NCBI GenBank assembly: GCA_900541575.1
Contig: UQKO01000004.1
Location: 36,529 to 100,528, forward strand
Origin: an uncultured Prevotella sp.
GTDB taxonomy: Bacteria; Bacteroidota; Bacteroidia; Bacteroidales; Bacteroidaceae
Length of the DNA stretch: 64,000 nt
Direction of reading: 5' to 3'
The stretch's first letter is position 1. Each line of letters starts with the position of its first letter. Below are positions 25,567 to 33,917 of the stretch, piece after piece. The notes under the pieces were generated by a model. The model saw only the letters and a program-made list of their open reading frames with translations, had not been told where the DNA came from and did not search any database. Made by a program: the position numbers and the translations under genes.

Positions 25567-26130
25567 TTAGTTGTTGACAAAATTTCGTATCATCTCGTGT
25601 CCTTGCGGCGTAAGGATGGATTCTGGATGGAATTGAATGCCATGTACGTCGTATTGTTTGTGGCGGATGCCCATAATCTGTCCTTCTTCACTCAAAGCTG
25701 TGATTTCCAAACATGAAGGAAACTGCTCGTGGCTTACTACCCAAGAGTGGTAGCGACCCACATTGATTGTATTGGGGAGACCACGAAACAAATAATCGTC
25801 GGTTGTGATTTGTATGGGCGTCTGTACGCCGTGAAATACTTTGGGCAGATTGTAGAGCTTCGCGCCAAACACTTCGCCAATGGCTTGTTCTCCTAGGCAA
25901 ACGCCCAAAATAGGTTTGGAAGGTGCATACTGCTCAATGACGGCTTTGAGCAAACCTGCTTCGTCGGGAATGCCTGGGCCTGGAGAAAGCACAATCTTGT
26001 CGTAAGCCTCTATCTCATCGAGCGAAAACTGATCGTTGCGTTTTACGCAGACTTCGGCTCCCTCTTCTTCCAAATATTGGAAAAGGTTATATGTGAATGA
26101 ATCGTAATTGTCAACTAGAAATGTTCTCAT
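25567..26130 (-). CDS. trpG: Anthranilate synthase glutamine amidotransferase subunit
   Basis: A class I glutamine amidotransferase of 187 aa, supplying ammonia to TrpE. The nucleophile Cys is in ILGVCLGEQAIGEVFG, and the His-x-Glu pair is in GIQFHPESIL. LLVD-type opening FLVDNYDSFTYNLFQYL and SPGPGIPDEAG are typical. The residue after CLG is Glu, whereas many relatives have His or Met; the triad is intact. It overlaps trpE by 4 bp. Because some organisms share TrpG with PabA, it may serve folate synthesis as well (inference). Confidence 0.95.
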   Translation of the reverse strand: MRTFLVDNYDSFTYNLFQYLEEEGAEVCVKRNDQFSLDEIEAYDKIVLSPGPGIPDEAGLLKAVIEQYAPSKPILGVCLGEQAIGEVFGAKLYNLPKVFHGVQTPIQITTDDYLFRGLPNTINVGRYHSWVVSHEQFPSCLEITALSEEGQIMGIRHKQYDVHGIQFHPESILTPQGHEMIRNFVNN

Positions 26131-27557
26131 GCTTCTTCGTTTTTGTTAGTTTCAGCTATTTCTATCGCTTTGCGCAAGGCTCCTAGCTTATTGTTGACCT
26201 CTTGAAGTTCGTAATCTTCATTGCTTGCAGCGACAATGCCACCACCAGCTTGAAACCATAGTTCGCCATTTCTGCTTACAAAAGAACGTATTGTTATCGC
26301 TTGATTGAGCGTTCCGTTAAGTCCGATAAATCCGATGCAACCTCCGTAGGCTCCGCGGTTGTGTGGCTCGTACTTACTGATTAGTTGTAAGGCACGCACT
26401 TTCGGAGCTCCGCTTAGCGTTCCTGCAGGGAAAGTGTCGGCTAAGATCTTGATGGGATTGGTCCCAGGGCGAACATTGCCGCTTACGCGGCTTACAAGGT
26501 GAATCACGTGGCTATAGAATTGCGTCTCTTTCAAGAAATCTACTTTCACACCAGTACAATGACGATTTAAATCGTTGCGCGCTAAATCTACCAGCATGGT
26601 GTGTTCGGCATTCTCTTTGGGATCGGCAAGTAGTGCTTGAGCTGCTTCAAGATCGGCAACTCGTGTACCTTGACGGCGAGTTGTTCCTGCGATAGGATCG
26701 ATATAGGCCATGCCATTGTCTTCTATGCGACAATGAGTCTCAGGCGAAGAACCGAAAATTCTAAATCCACCGAAATCGAAATAAAACAGATAGGGTGATG
26801 GGTTGATACGACGAAGAGCACGATATAGTTCAAAATCGTCGCCTTGATATTTTTGAATAAAACGGCGTGAGAGTACTATTTGGAACACATCACCACGTTT
26901 GCAATGGGCTATGCCTCGGCGAATGTTAGCCTTGTGTTCCTCATCTGTAAGTGGGGAAATCGTAGGCCCTACGGCATGGAACGCATAAGTGGCGTAGTTG
27001 CGACTCATAACGGCGCGAACAATTCGTTCGGATCCACTCTTTTCACCTTCTCTGTGCATTTCGAGCAACTTGAGCTCACTGCTGAAATCATTGAATACAA
27101 GAAGATATTTGTAAAGAATATAATGAATGTCGGGTGCATCGTTACGTGCTTCCTTACTGTCCTTTACATCTATATTCTCAAAATATCGAATAGCATTGAA
27201 TGAGGTGTAGCCATAGAGTCCGCAATAACCACTATCTTTGCCTTCTACGTGAAACTGACCAATAAAGTCCTCAAAGGCATTAGCTACGCTGTAAGAGGAA
27301 TTGATATTGCGTTCAATTTGAGTTTGATTGGGCAAGTTGAAGATGGCCATGTTATGGCTCACGCTAAATGAGGCAATAGGTTCTAACCCGATGAACGATT
27401 TGTTGTTTTCAGAACCATGATAGTCTGAACTTTCCATCAAAGCGCTTTGAGCAAAGAGGTCGCGAACTTTCAAGTAAGTGCTCACAGGCGTGCTCAAATC
27501 CCCAGGAAGTTTGATGGTTCTAACTTTATAATGGTATGATTGTGTGGTAGAATTCAT
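26127..27557 (-). CDS. trpE: Anthranilate synthase component I
   Basis: Converts chorismate and ammonia to anthranilate and pyruvate. The 476-aa product has an N-terminal allosteric domain with SALMESSDYHGSENNKSFIG, equivalent to the LLESS element where tryptophan binds, so feedback inhibition is expected. The chorismate-binding core has FRIFGSSPETHCRIEDNG, IDPIAGTTRRQGTR, ENAEHTMLVDLARNDLNR and FPAGTLSGAPKVRALQLI. It lies 81 bp behind trpB, with a hairpin in the gap. Confidence 0.97.
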   Translation of the reverse strand: MNSTTQSYHYKVRTIKLPGDLSTPVSTYLKVRDLFAQSALMESSDYHGSENNKSFIGLEPIASFSVSHNMAIFNLPNQTQIERNINSSYSVANAFEDFIGQFHVEGKDSGYCGLYGYTSFNAIRYFENIDVKDSKEARNDAPDIHYILYKYLLVFNDFSSELKLLEMHREGEKSGSERIVRAVMSRNYATYAFHAVGPTISPLTDEEHKANIRRGIAHCKRGDVFQIVLSRRFIQKYQGDDFELYRALRRINPSPYLFYFDFGGFRIFGSSPETHCRIEDNGMAYIDPIAGTTRRQGTRVADLEAAQALLADPKENAEHTMLVDLARNDLNRHCTGVKVDFLKETQFYSHVIHLVSRVSGNVRPGTNPIKILADTFPAGTLSGAPKVRALQLISKYEPHNRGAYGGCIGFIGLNGTLNQAITIRSFVSRNGELWFQAGGGIVAASNEDYELQEVNNKLGALRKAIEIAETNKNEEA

Positions 27558-27598
27558 TCTGTATATCTTGTGTTGACGAGTAAACCTATTTGGTGGAA

Positions 27599-27634
27599 AT
27601 AATGGAGAATTTGCTTAGGCAATTTCTCCATTAT
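27599..27634 (-). terminator. Hairpin between trpB and trpE
   Basis: ATAATGGAGAA pairs with TTCTCCATTAT, followed after one A-A mismatch by TTGC/GCAA and a 4-nt loop, five bases after the trpB stop. Only three T follow, so it should be a weak terminator or an mRNA processing or stabilising hairpin that sets the trpB to trpEGDCFA ratio. Confidence 0.6.
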
Positions 27635-27638
27635 GTCT

Positions 27639-28835
27639 TTATTTTGTCATATACTGCGGAGCATATTTTAGATAAGTGTCCATATCCTTGTCGCCACGGC
27701 CAGAGAGTGTGAGCACTACGATATCTGTGGGCTTAAACTTGAGGCGATGAAGCGCGCCCAAAGCGTGAGCTGATTCAAGAGCGGGCAGAATACCATCCAA
27801 TCGATTAAGTTCGTAGGCAGCGGCAAGGGCTTCGTCGTCATTGATGGCAAGGGCTTGGGCTCTTCCCGTTTTTACGAGGTGGGCATGAAGCGGACCAATT
27901 CCTGGATAGTCAAGGCCTGCCGAGATGGAATATGGTTCGACAATCTGACCATCTTCGTCTTGAATTACGAGTGAACGGAATCCGTGAAGTACACCTTCTT
28001 CGCCAATATTGAGCGTAGCTGCTGTCATGCCTGAATCTACACCTTTACCGCCAGCTTCAGCATAAACTATCTTCACGTCTTTATCGTCGAGGAAATTGAA
28101 GATTGTTCCTGCTGCATTGGATCCGCCGCCTATGCAAGCAACTAAATAGTCGGGGGTAGGTCGCCCCTCTTTTTCCTGTAATTGTTTACGGATTTCTGTA
28201 CTAATTACGCTTTGCAAGCGAGCTACGAGGTCGGGGTAGGGATGGGGACCCATCGTAGATCCGATTAGGTAAAATGTATCTTCAGGATGGCAACACCAAT
28301 CACGAATAGCTTCGTTACAGGCATCTTTAAGTGTCTGATTTCCGCTTTCTACGGCTACGACTTCTGCACCAAGAAGTTTCATCTTTTCTACGTTCGGACG
28401 TTGACGCTTTACATCCAATGCACCCATATAGATTATGCAGGGCATGCCCATCAAAGCACATACTGTAGCTGTGGCGACTCCGTGCTGTCCAGCACCTGTC
28501 TCTGCTACAATGCGGCTCTTACCCATTCTGCGAGCAAGAAGAATCTGACCTATGGCATTATTAATTTTGTGAGCACCTGTATGGTTGAGGTCTTCACGTT
28601 TTAGATAAATCTTGCATCCATGAAGCTTACTTAGATTCTTAGAGAGGTAGAGTGGTGAAGGACGACCTACGTAATCGCGTAGGAGTTCGGCAAATTCTTG
28701 CTTAAAATCTTCGCTATCTATTACTTTTCGATAGTTTTTTTTCAATTCTTCCACGCATTTCTGTAGAATCTCAGGAATGTAGGATCCTCCGTATCTTCCG
28801 AAGTATCCATTGTCAGTAACGTCGTATTGGCTCAT
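27639..28835 (-). CDS. trpB: Tryptophan synthase beta subunit
   Basis: PLP enzyme that condenses indole with serine. The 398-aa length fits TrpB1. The PLP Lys is in LNHTGAHKINNAIGQ, ETGAGQHGVATATVCALMG is the indole site, and CIGGGSNAAG binds the PLP phosphate. It is first in the operon trpB-E-G-D-C-F-A, an order I know from other Bacteroides-group genomes. An attenuator-like leader of about 280 nt precedes it. Confidence 0.97.
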   Translation of the reverse strand: MSQYDVTDNGYFGRYGGSYIPEILQKCVEELKKNYRKVIDSEDFKQEFAELLRDYVGRPSPLYLSKNLSKLHGCKIYLKREDLNHTGAHKINNAIGQILLARRMGKSRIVAETGAGQHGVATATVCALMGMPCIIYMGALDVKRQRPNVEKMKLLGAEVVAVESGNQTLKDACNEAIRDWCCHPEDTFYLIGSTMGPHPYPDLVARLQSVISTEIRKQLQEKEGRPTPDYLVACIGGGSNAAGTIFNFLDDKDVKIVYAEAGGKGVDSGMTAATLNIGEEGVLHGFRSLVIQDEDGQIVEPYSISAGLDYPGIGPLHAHLVKTGRAQALAINDDEALAAAYELNRLDGILPALESAHALGALHRLKFKPTDIVVLTLSGRGDKDMDTYLKYAPQYMTK

Positions 28836-28927
28836 ATTGTGTAAGTTTTTGTATTTATATATACTTTGGTGGTTGTTCTATCCGTTTCTCTCTTTGCGCA
28901 AGTATGCTCTTTCGTTGTTCCTCTCTT

Positions 28928-29056
28928 CCTTAAAATAGGATAAATAAAATGGCGGCATCGTCGTAAGTCCTGACGAGCCGCCTTTGGGATATCATAATCA
29001 ACTATGGCATTCTTATGGGGTATATAGAGTCAGCTTACGACAAAAAGTTGTAAGCT
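28928..29056 (-). promoter_or_regulatory. trp operon attenuator (mutually exclusive RNA hairpins)
   Basis: In transcript order: (1) hairpin A, AGCUUAC (29056-29050) with GUAAGCU (29038-29032); (2) an antiterminator, UUGUCGUAAG (29043-29034) with CUUACGACGA (28967-28958), 10 bp including one G-U; (3) a terminator, GGCGGC-CGUC (28982-28972) with GACG-GCCGCC (28962-28951), followed by a U-rich AUUUUAUUUAUCCUAUUUU. The 3' arm of A is reused in the antiterminator, and the antiterminator covers part of the terminator 3' arm. The leader peptide with its Trp codon ends inside hairpin A. Confidence 0.75.
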
Positions 29057-29095
29057 ACGCCAACAATGCATATTGGAAACGAAATTGCGTAACAT
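29030..29095 (-). CDS. trp operon leader peptide (21 aa)
   Basis: An ATG at 29095, about 22 nt after the predicted transcription start, opens a 21-codon frame ending with TGA at 29030-29032. Its single Trp codon (29060-29062, context MHCWRSLQL) lies 3 nt before the 5' arm of hairpin A, and the last codons are the 3' arm. A ribosome stalled on this codon would cover the 5' arm of hairpin A (29056-29050) and free the 3' arm to form the antiterminator. Enteric trpL has two Trp codons; this has one. Translation is inferred from position, not from homology. Confidence 0.6.
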   Translation of the reverse strand: MLRNFVSNMHCWRSLQLFVVS

Positions 29096-29123
29096 ATTTC
29101 TATGGTTTTGTTTGTTTATGCTG

Positions 29124-29155
29124 CAAATGTAAAGCATATTTTGTAAATAAACAAA
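29124..29155 (-). promoter_or_regulatory. trp operon promoter
   Basis: TTTG (29152-29155), a 20-bp spacer and TACATTTG (29124-29131) on the minus strand match the Bacteroidetes -33/-7 consensus exactly. Transcription is expected to begin near 29117, giving a leader of about 280 nt before trpB. Confidence 0.8.
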
Positions 29156-29220
29156 CAAAAGGTAGAAAAAGTTTGCGAATGTCTCAATTTTGTAGCATTT
29201 TGTTGTCACCATCTGAAGAT

Positions 29221-29823
29221 TTATAGTTTCTCGATAGTAAATTTTTCTGGATGCTTTCCTTGAAATTGGGCATAATACTGCATAATGGAGCGCATGTCTT
29301 CATCTACATTTCCTGAGGGAAGAATTGTGCGCGTACACACAATCTTTTTTTGAGAATAGTCGAGTGCATAGAGTAGTATGGGGAGATTGGCCTTTAAGGC
29401 TATATAATAAAAACCCCGTTTCCAGGTTTCAACTTTTGAACGTGTTCCTTCGGGTGTGACGGCGAGTGAAAAATGATTAGACATTTTGGCTTGTTCTGCC
29501 AATTGGTCGGTAAGGCTTGTATGCTTGCTCCTTTCAACTGGGATGCCTCCCATTTTACGAAACAAGTTACCTAATGGTCCCTTAAACCATTCTTTCTTCA
29601 TGAGAAAGTTGGAAGTTCTTCCCATTGCTGTATAATAGAGTTTCCCTATGAGAAAATCCCAATTACTCGTATGTGGGGCAATGCAAATAATGCATTTTTC
29701 TGGGGTGGGCTCTGTGACGTGATAGCTCCATCCCCACCAGGAAAAGAGAATTTTTTTACAGATATTCTTAATCATGTGTATTTGATTCTTGATATTTGTT
29801 GGTCGATGGGTGATGAGCTTCAT
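29221..29823 (-). CDS. Lysophospholipid acyltransferase (PlsC/LPLAT family)
   Basis: A 200-aa membrane-associated acyltransferase of the 1-acylglycerol-3-phosphate acyltransferase superfamily. The catalytic HX4D motif is in APHTSNWDFLIG (about residues 51-62), the substrate-binding motif is PEGTRSKVETWKRGFYYIA, and GGIPVERS is the intermediate motif. It is shorter than housekeeping PlsC (about 240 aa), and the acyl acceptor cannot be told: phosphatidic acid, ornithine lipid and other products are all possible. An internal Met at 29775 could be the true start, removing 16 residues. It is transcribed separately from the trp operon, which starts 100 bp upstream of its stop end on the same strand. 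Confidence 0.85.
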   Translation of the reverse strand: MKLITHRPTNIKNQIHMIKNICKKILFSWWGWSYHVTEPTPEKCIICIAPHTSNWDFLIGKLYYTAMGRTSNFLMKKEWFKGPLGNLFRKMGGIPVERSKHTSLTDQLAEQAKMSNHFSLAVTPEGTRSKVETWKRGFYYIALKANLPILLYALDYSQKKIVCTRTILPSGNVDEDMRSIMQYYAQFQGKHPEKFTIEKL

Positions 29824-29937
29824 TAATTAGCGACATCTGTAGTTATTTGTACAGTTGAAATCTAAATAATATGCTCCTCGTAAACTTTTATATGTCTGCC
29901 AACGATTTTGCCAATAGATAAACAGGAAAGTAGCCAA

Positions 29938-30002
29938 TGAGGGGTCAAGTATTCTTTTCCCGACACATAATTGTGTCCGCTTGGAATAACTTGACCCCTC
30001 AC
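29938..30002 (-). terminator. Nested hairpin terminator
   Basis: Perfect 13-bp arms TGAGGGGTCAAGT/ACTTGACCCCTCA (29938-29950 and 29990-30002) enclose an inner GACAC/TGTGTC stem. It lies 6 bp past the stop of the 87-aa gene. Confidence 0.7.
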
Positions 30003-30008
30003 ATTCGT

Positions 30009-30272
30009 TTAAGCCTTGATAATACGATCGTTCAAGTCGTTCACTTTTTGAGTGAATTCAGTTTTGAATTTTTTGTAAAACTCCTTTTCAGAGTCCTTTT
30101 CGGTATGACTGATGCGTGCCACGTACTCTTCGTGAAGCTTTAGAATCTCTTTCATCAATTGTTCGAGTGTCTCCTTGTCAGCTTGTTGGCACATGCTGAG
30201 TGCTACACAGTCAGCAAAGAGGTCTGCTGAGATCCTTTTTACGCTTTTCTTGAGTTGTTTGCGATTTGCCAT
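30009..30272 (-). CDS. Small conserved helical protein, unknown function
   Basis: An 87-aa, charged, probably all-helical cytoplasmic protein (MANRKQLKKSVKRISADLFA, TLEQLMKEILKLHEEYVARI, EFYKKFKTEF). There is no signal peptide, membrane segment or metal-binding motif. I recognise it as the type of small hypothetical protein often seen in Bacteroidales, but know no function. It has its own nested terminator, and a 185-bp gap separates it from vorC upstream. A coiled-coil or adaptor role is possible but unsupported. Confidence 0.7.
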   Translation of the reverse strand: MANRKQLKKSVKRISADLFADCVALSMCQQADKETLEQLMKEILKLHEEYVARISHTEKDSEKEFYKKFKTEFTQKVNDLNDRIIKA

Positions 30273-30457
30273 AATTTATGGTTTTTGCTTGTTTATGTAA
30301 ATGGGGCATTAATACAATGATTATCCTTGAAAAGATATCCAAATTTCATATTTGTGGCTTGAAGGCCTCCGAGTGAGTACTTTAGAGCAATATGAAAATT
30401 CGGAAATATATTATCCTTGGATTTCGTGGATGTGTTATTGCCCGAGGTATTATAACG

Positions 30458-31000
30458 TTATTGCTTGCTTATAATATCTCTGCCTTTAAGTATCGCTTGT
30501 TCGTTCATTGGTAGCAAGTCGTGATGGCGTTCGGGAAGCGTTTTGTGTAATGCTTTCATTACGCTTTCTATTGAAACGATAGGATGTACTTTGAGGAAAC
30601 CACCCAAGATGAATATGTTGAAGCATTTCATCATAGACATTTCTGCAGCAGTTTCCATAGCAGGAATGTGCCATGATATGATATCTGTGCGTGAGGGTTT
30701 GTCTATGATGCCAAAGCTATCGTAGATGAGTGTTCCGCCAGTTTTTACCTTTGATTGGAATTTATCAAGCGAAGGCTGATTGAGTAGAATGGCAGTATCG
30801 TACGAGCTAAGAATGGGCGAAGATATAGGTTCATCGCTAATAATTACAGTTACGTTGGCTGTTCCACCGCGTTGCTCTGGGCCGTAGGCGGGCATCCATG
30901 TAACTTCTTTCTTTTCCATTAGCGCTGCATACGCTAAGATCTTACCCATTGACAATACGCCTTGTCCGCCAAATCCAGATATGATGATTTCTTGTTTCAT
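30458..31000 (-). CDS. 2-oxoacid:ferredoxin oxidoreductase gamma subunit
   Basis: The 180-aa gamma subunit of a VOR/KOR-type complex that oxidatively decarboxylates 2-oxoacids to acyl-CoA, reducing ferredoxin. The family pattern is ISGFGGQGVLSMGKILAYAA at the N-terminus and MPAYGPEQRGGTANVTVIIS. It is the last gene of the cluster, 9 bp after the beta subunit. The complex may act on branched-chain 2-oxoacids (VOR) or 2-oxoglutarate (KOR), which sequence alone does not settle. Confidence 0.9.
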   Translation of the reverse strand: MKQEIIISGFGGQGVLSMGKILAYAALMEKKEVTWMPAYGPEQRGGTANVTVIISDEPISSPILSSYDTAILLNQPSLDKFQSKVKTGGTLIYDSFGIIDKPSRTDIISWHIPAMETAAEMSMMKCFNIFILGGFLKVHPIVSIESVMKALHKTLPERHHDLLPMNEQAILKGRDIISKQ

Positions 31001-31009
31001 TTCGTATGA

Positions 31010-31771
31010 TTATTTATCCTTCAAATCACCAATATGGTAGAAGTCGAACATATGTTCTTCCATCCATTGATTGGCTTTTATCGGAGATAATTTCCAACCC
31101 GAGGAACAAGTTGACACAATTTCCACCAAGTTGGAACCTTTTCCTTGCATAGAGTTTTCAAAAGCATGGCGAATAGCTTTCTTAGCCTTTCTTATGGCAG
31201 CAACGCTGTGTACACTTTGTCGAGTGACATAGGCTGTCCCTTCAAGTTTAGCAGCGAGGTCAGTAATGTTGAGTGGATAACCATGAAGCTTGGGATCACG
31301 GCCATAAGGACAAGTTACCGTTTTCATGCCCAAAAGGGTGGTAGGTGCCATTTGTCCACCCGTCATTCCATAGATGGCGTTGTTGATAAAAATCATGGTG
31401 ATGTTTTCTCCACGATTGAGGGCATGAATAGTTTCTGCTGTGCCAATACAAGCCAAGTCGCCGTCTCCTTGATAGGTAAAGACCAATCGGTCGGGCCAAA
31501 GGCGCTTACAAGCTGTTGCAAGTGCTGGAGCGCGTCCGTGAGCGGCTTCGTGCCAATCAATGTCTACATATCGATAGGCAAATACAGCGCATCCTACTGG
31601 GCTGATGCCTATTGTCTTTTCTTCCATGCCCATTTCGGCAATAATTTCGGCAATCAGTTTGTGAACAACGCCATGTGAGCAGCCAGGACAATAGTGCATG
31701 TCTATATTGTTTAGTAATTTGGGCTTTTCGTAGACCAAATTCTCTGGCTTGATAATATCTTCTCTTGTCAT
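31010..31771 (-). CDS. 2-oxoacid:ferredoxin oxidoreductase beta subunit (TPP-binding)
   Basis: The 253-aa thiamine pyrophosphate-binding subunit. HYCPGCSHGVVHKLIAEI is the opening CPGC motif, TYQGDGDLACIGTAE is the GDG...N-type TPP/Mg motif region, and FINNAIYGMTGGQMAPTT follows. It lies between a small membrane protein upstream (12 bp) and the gamma subunit (9 bp). Together with VorB, gamma and ferredoxin it makes the cytoplasmic enzyme complex. Confidence 0.93.
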   Translation of the reverse strand: MTREDIIKPENLVYEKPKLLNNIDMHYCPGCSHGVVHKLIAEIIAEMGMEEKTIGISPVGCAVFAYRYVDIDWHEAAHGRAPALATACKRLWPDRLVFTYQGDGDLACIGTAETIHALNRGENITMIFINNAIYGMTGGQMAPTTLLGMKTVTCPYGRDPKLHGYPLNITDLAAKLEGTAYVTRQSVHSVAAIRKAKKAIRHAFENSMQGKGSNLVEIVSTCSSGWKLSPIKANQWMEEHMFDFYHIGDLKDK

Positions 31772-31783
31772 GGGACTTTGCTG

Positions 31784-32044
31784 TTATTTGTTCTTTATTC
31801 CTGGCATTCTGAGCATCACCTCAACCATTTTGATGATGACAGAGAACAAGCCAATAGCATACCATATCATCAGATGCGCCTTGTCTATTAAAATTCCTAT
31901 CATGGCTATAAGTGCTATAAGGATGAAAATACTATTCAGTATGTTTCGGATAAACAGATTGCGAGTTATCTGACGACGAGATTCTTTTGTCCTTTCTGGA
32001 TGTCGGAGTCGTTCTAATATGTCGTTATTTTCTGTTGATGGCAT
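31784..32044 (-). CDS. Small two-helix membrane protein in the VOR cluster
   Basis: An 86-aa protein with a charged N-terminus (ILERLRHPERTKESRRQITR) and two predicted membrane helices, about residues 33-50 and 57-75 (IFILIALIAMIGILIDKAHL, MIWYAIGLFSVIIKMVEVML). It lies between alpha and beta subunit genes of the oxidoreductase, 12 bp before the beta gene, so co-expression is likely. No function is known to me; anchoring the soluble complex to the membrane is a possible role but only an inference. Confidence 0.75.
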   Translation of the reverse strand: MPSTENNDILERLRHPERTKESRRQITRNLFIRNILNSIFILIALIAMIGILIDKAHLMIWYAIGLFSVIIKMVEVMLRMPGIKNK

Positions 32045-32191
32045 AATAGTATTGGGAATGCGGAATAATCACAATTATATTTATAGCAATAATGCGTTTT
32101 ACTTTTGGAGGGGGTTGTTGTTGACAATCAGATCTTATTCTATTGCAGTTGTATGCTGCATTTTATATCTGTTGCTAATTCCATTTCTCTG

Positions 32192-33301
32192 TCAAAGGCA
32201 TCGCGAATCATTTTTCTTCTGCATGCTTTGCAACGCATCAATAATTTCGTCGGGGTCGGGCACGATACCGCCTAGTCGACCATAATGTTCTACGGGGACA
32301 GAGCCTTCTACAGCGCAACGCACATCGAAAATCATCTGTCCTGCATTGATTTCGACTACGAGCATACCTTTGACTTTCTTACTTAATGCTTTAATCTCTT
32401 TTTCAGGGAAAGGCCAAAGCGTAATGGGACGGAAAAGACCAACCTTTATGCCGCGTTTGCGAGCAATTTCCATGGCTTTCTGTGAAATGCGTGCGGCGGA
32501 GCCAAAGGCTACAATCAAATATTCTGCATCCTCTGTTTGCTGAGTTTCGTAGCGAACTTCTTTGTCTTTGATGGTCTGATATTTTTCTTGTAAGTGGAGA
32601 TTTTTCTGTTCCATCTTAGCAGGATCAAGCTCGAGTGAGGTGATCACATTGGGCTCGCGTTTCTTGAGACCATGACCATTGGCTGCCCAGGGGCATTCTT
32701 TGGCAATCTCTTCTTCTGTACGACGCTTCTTAAATGGTGGAAGCACCACTTTTTCCATCATCTGTCCGATAACGCCATCGGACAGAATCATGGCCGGGTT
32801 TCTGTAACGAAATGCTAAAGTAAAAGCTAAATCTACAAAGTCTGCCATTTCCTGTACGGAAGCAGGAGCAAGTACAATCACGTTGTAGTCGCCATTACCA
32901 CCGCCACGTGTGGCTTGATTATAATCACTTTGGGAGGGCTGAATGGTTCCTAGTCCAGGACCTCCACGTTGCACGTTGACAATTAGTCCAGGCACTTCAG
33001 CTCCTGCCATATAACTAATGCCTTCTTGCATCAAGGCCACACCAGGCGAAGAGGATGAGGTCATCACTCTTTTGCCAGATCCGCCTCCACCATAAAGCAT
33101 ATTGATAGAAGCTACTTCGCTTTCGGCTTGTAGCACCACCATGCCTGTGGTTTCCCAAGGCTTCAACTCTGCGAGTGTTTCGAGCACTTCGCTTTGAGGC
33201 GTAATGGGATATCCAAAATATCCATCACATCCGCAACGTATAGCTGCACGTGCGATGGCTTCGTTTCCTTTTAGTAGGAGTACTTCGTTTTCTTCTTTCA
33301 T
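32192..33301 (-). CDS. vorB: 2-oxoacid:ferredoxin oxidoreductase alpha subunit, VorB type
   Basis: The 369-aa alpha subunit, with pyruvate:ferredoxin-type pyrimidine-binding and transketolase C-terminal-like domains. It opens with LLLKGNEAIARAAIRCGCDG and GYPITPQSEVLETLAEL; MTSSSSPGVALMQEGISYMA and NVQRGGPGLGTIQPSQSDYN are the family core. The C-terminal domain has YLIVAFGSAARISQKAMEIA. The product name VorB (3-methyl-2-oxobutanoate dehydrogenase) is customary for this family. It follows the ferredoxin gene by 283 bp and precedes the small membrane protein by 147 bp. Confidence 0.92.
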   Translation of the reverse strand: MKEENEVLLLKGNEAIARAAIRCGCDGYFGYPITPQSEVLETLAELKPWETTGMVVLQAESEVASINMLYGGGGSGKRVMTSSSSPGVALMQEGISYMAGAEVPGLIVNVQRGGPGLGTIQPSQSDYNQATRGGGNGDYNVIVLAPASVQEMADFVDLAFTLAFRYRNPAMILSDGVIGQMMEKVVLPPFKKRRTEEEIAKECPWAANGHGLKKREPNVITSLELDPAKMEQKNLHLQEKYQTIKDKEVRYETQQTEDAEYLIVAFGSAARISQKAMEIARKRGIKVGLFRPITLWPFPEKEIKALSKKVKGMLVVEINAGQMIFDVRCAVEGSVPVEHYGRLGGIVPDPDEIIDALQSMQKKNDSRCL

Positions 33302-33584
33302 AGAAGTATGATTAAAGTCTTGGCAAACTCTTCAATGTACTAGGATTCCTTCTTCATTGACGTGAAATCGGAGTACGCATCTGTTCGCTTTGATACTTTT
33401 TATTCTTTAAGGAGGTGAGAGCGCCCTTTCGAGGTTGCTTCATGGATGCAACTTTGAGAATGAATGAGTGAATGTGAAAATGCGTTGTGATATTCATCTG
33501 TGTATGACAGTACAAGTTAACGTGAACACATTATCATTAGGTTGAGAAAGATCTTTTAAAACTCATTCAATAGTGCGAAGCGCA
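33302..33584. other. Intergenic gap inside the VOR cluster
   Basis: A 283-bp gap between the ferredoxin and vorB genes holds no ORF with recognisable features, no consensus promoter in the vorB direction and no strong hairpin. It is unusually long for the inside of an operon. Confidence 0.4.
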
Positions 33585-33812
33585 TTATTCCTCTTTTGCT
33601 TTGAATACACTAATACAACCATCTGGGCATACAATTGCACAAGATGCGCATCCGATACATGTATCGTTAATTTCTTCACAGAATGCATACCCTTTGTGGT
33701 TGACTTCTTTTGATGTCAGTGCAAGTGTGTGTGTCGGACATGCTACTACGCAAAGTCCGCATCCCTTGCATCTGTTGGTGTCGATGATAAGGGCACCTCT
33801 TATCTTGCTCAT
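33585..33812 (-). CDS. 2x[4Fe-4S] ferredoxin subunit of the VOR/KOR complex
   Basis: A 75-aa dicluster ferredoxin with two Cys motifs: CKGCGLCVVACP (about residues 15-26) and CIGCASCAIVCP (about 52-63). It is the delta-type electron-transfer subunit, passing electrons from the TPP site to free ferredoxin. Position upstream of vorB supports this assignment over a stand-alone ferredoxin. Confidence 0.93.
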   Translation of the reverse strand: MSKIRGALIIDTNRCKGCGLCVVACPTHTLALTSKEVNHKGYAFCEEINDTCIGCASCAIVCPDGCISVFKAKEE

Positions 33813-33917
33813 ATTTTATAATTCTTAGCTTGACTATATTTATAGGAAACAATTTCTCTATGCATAGGAGAGCATAATGCATTAAGACGTGTTCTTAGCA
33901 TAGCCAAAGCGTGATTT

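Noticed and set aside
25567..26130. Inactive TrpG because of CLGEQ
   Set aside because: The Cys nucleophile and the HPE pair are intact; the residue after CLG varies naturally in this family.
29937..30143. 68-aa plus-strand ORF
   Set aside because: Spans the nested terminator and the antisense of the 87-aa gene.
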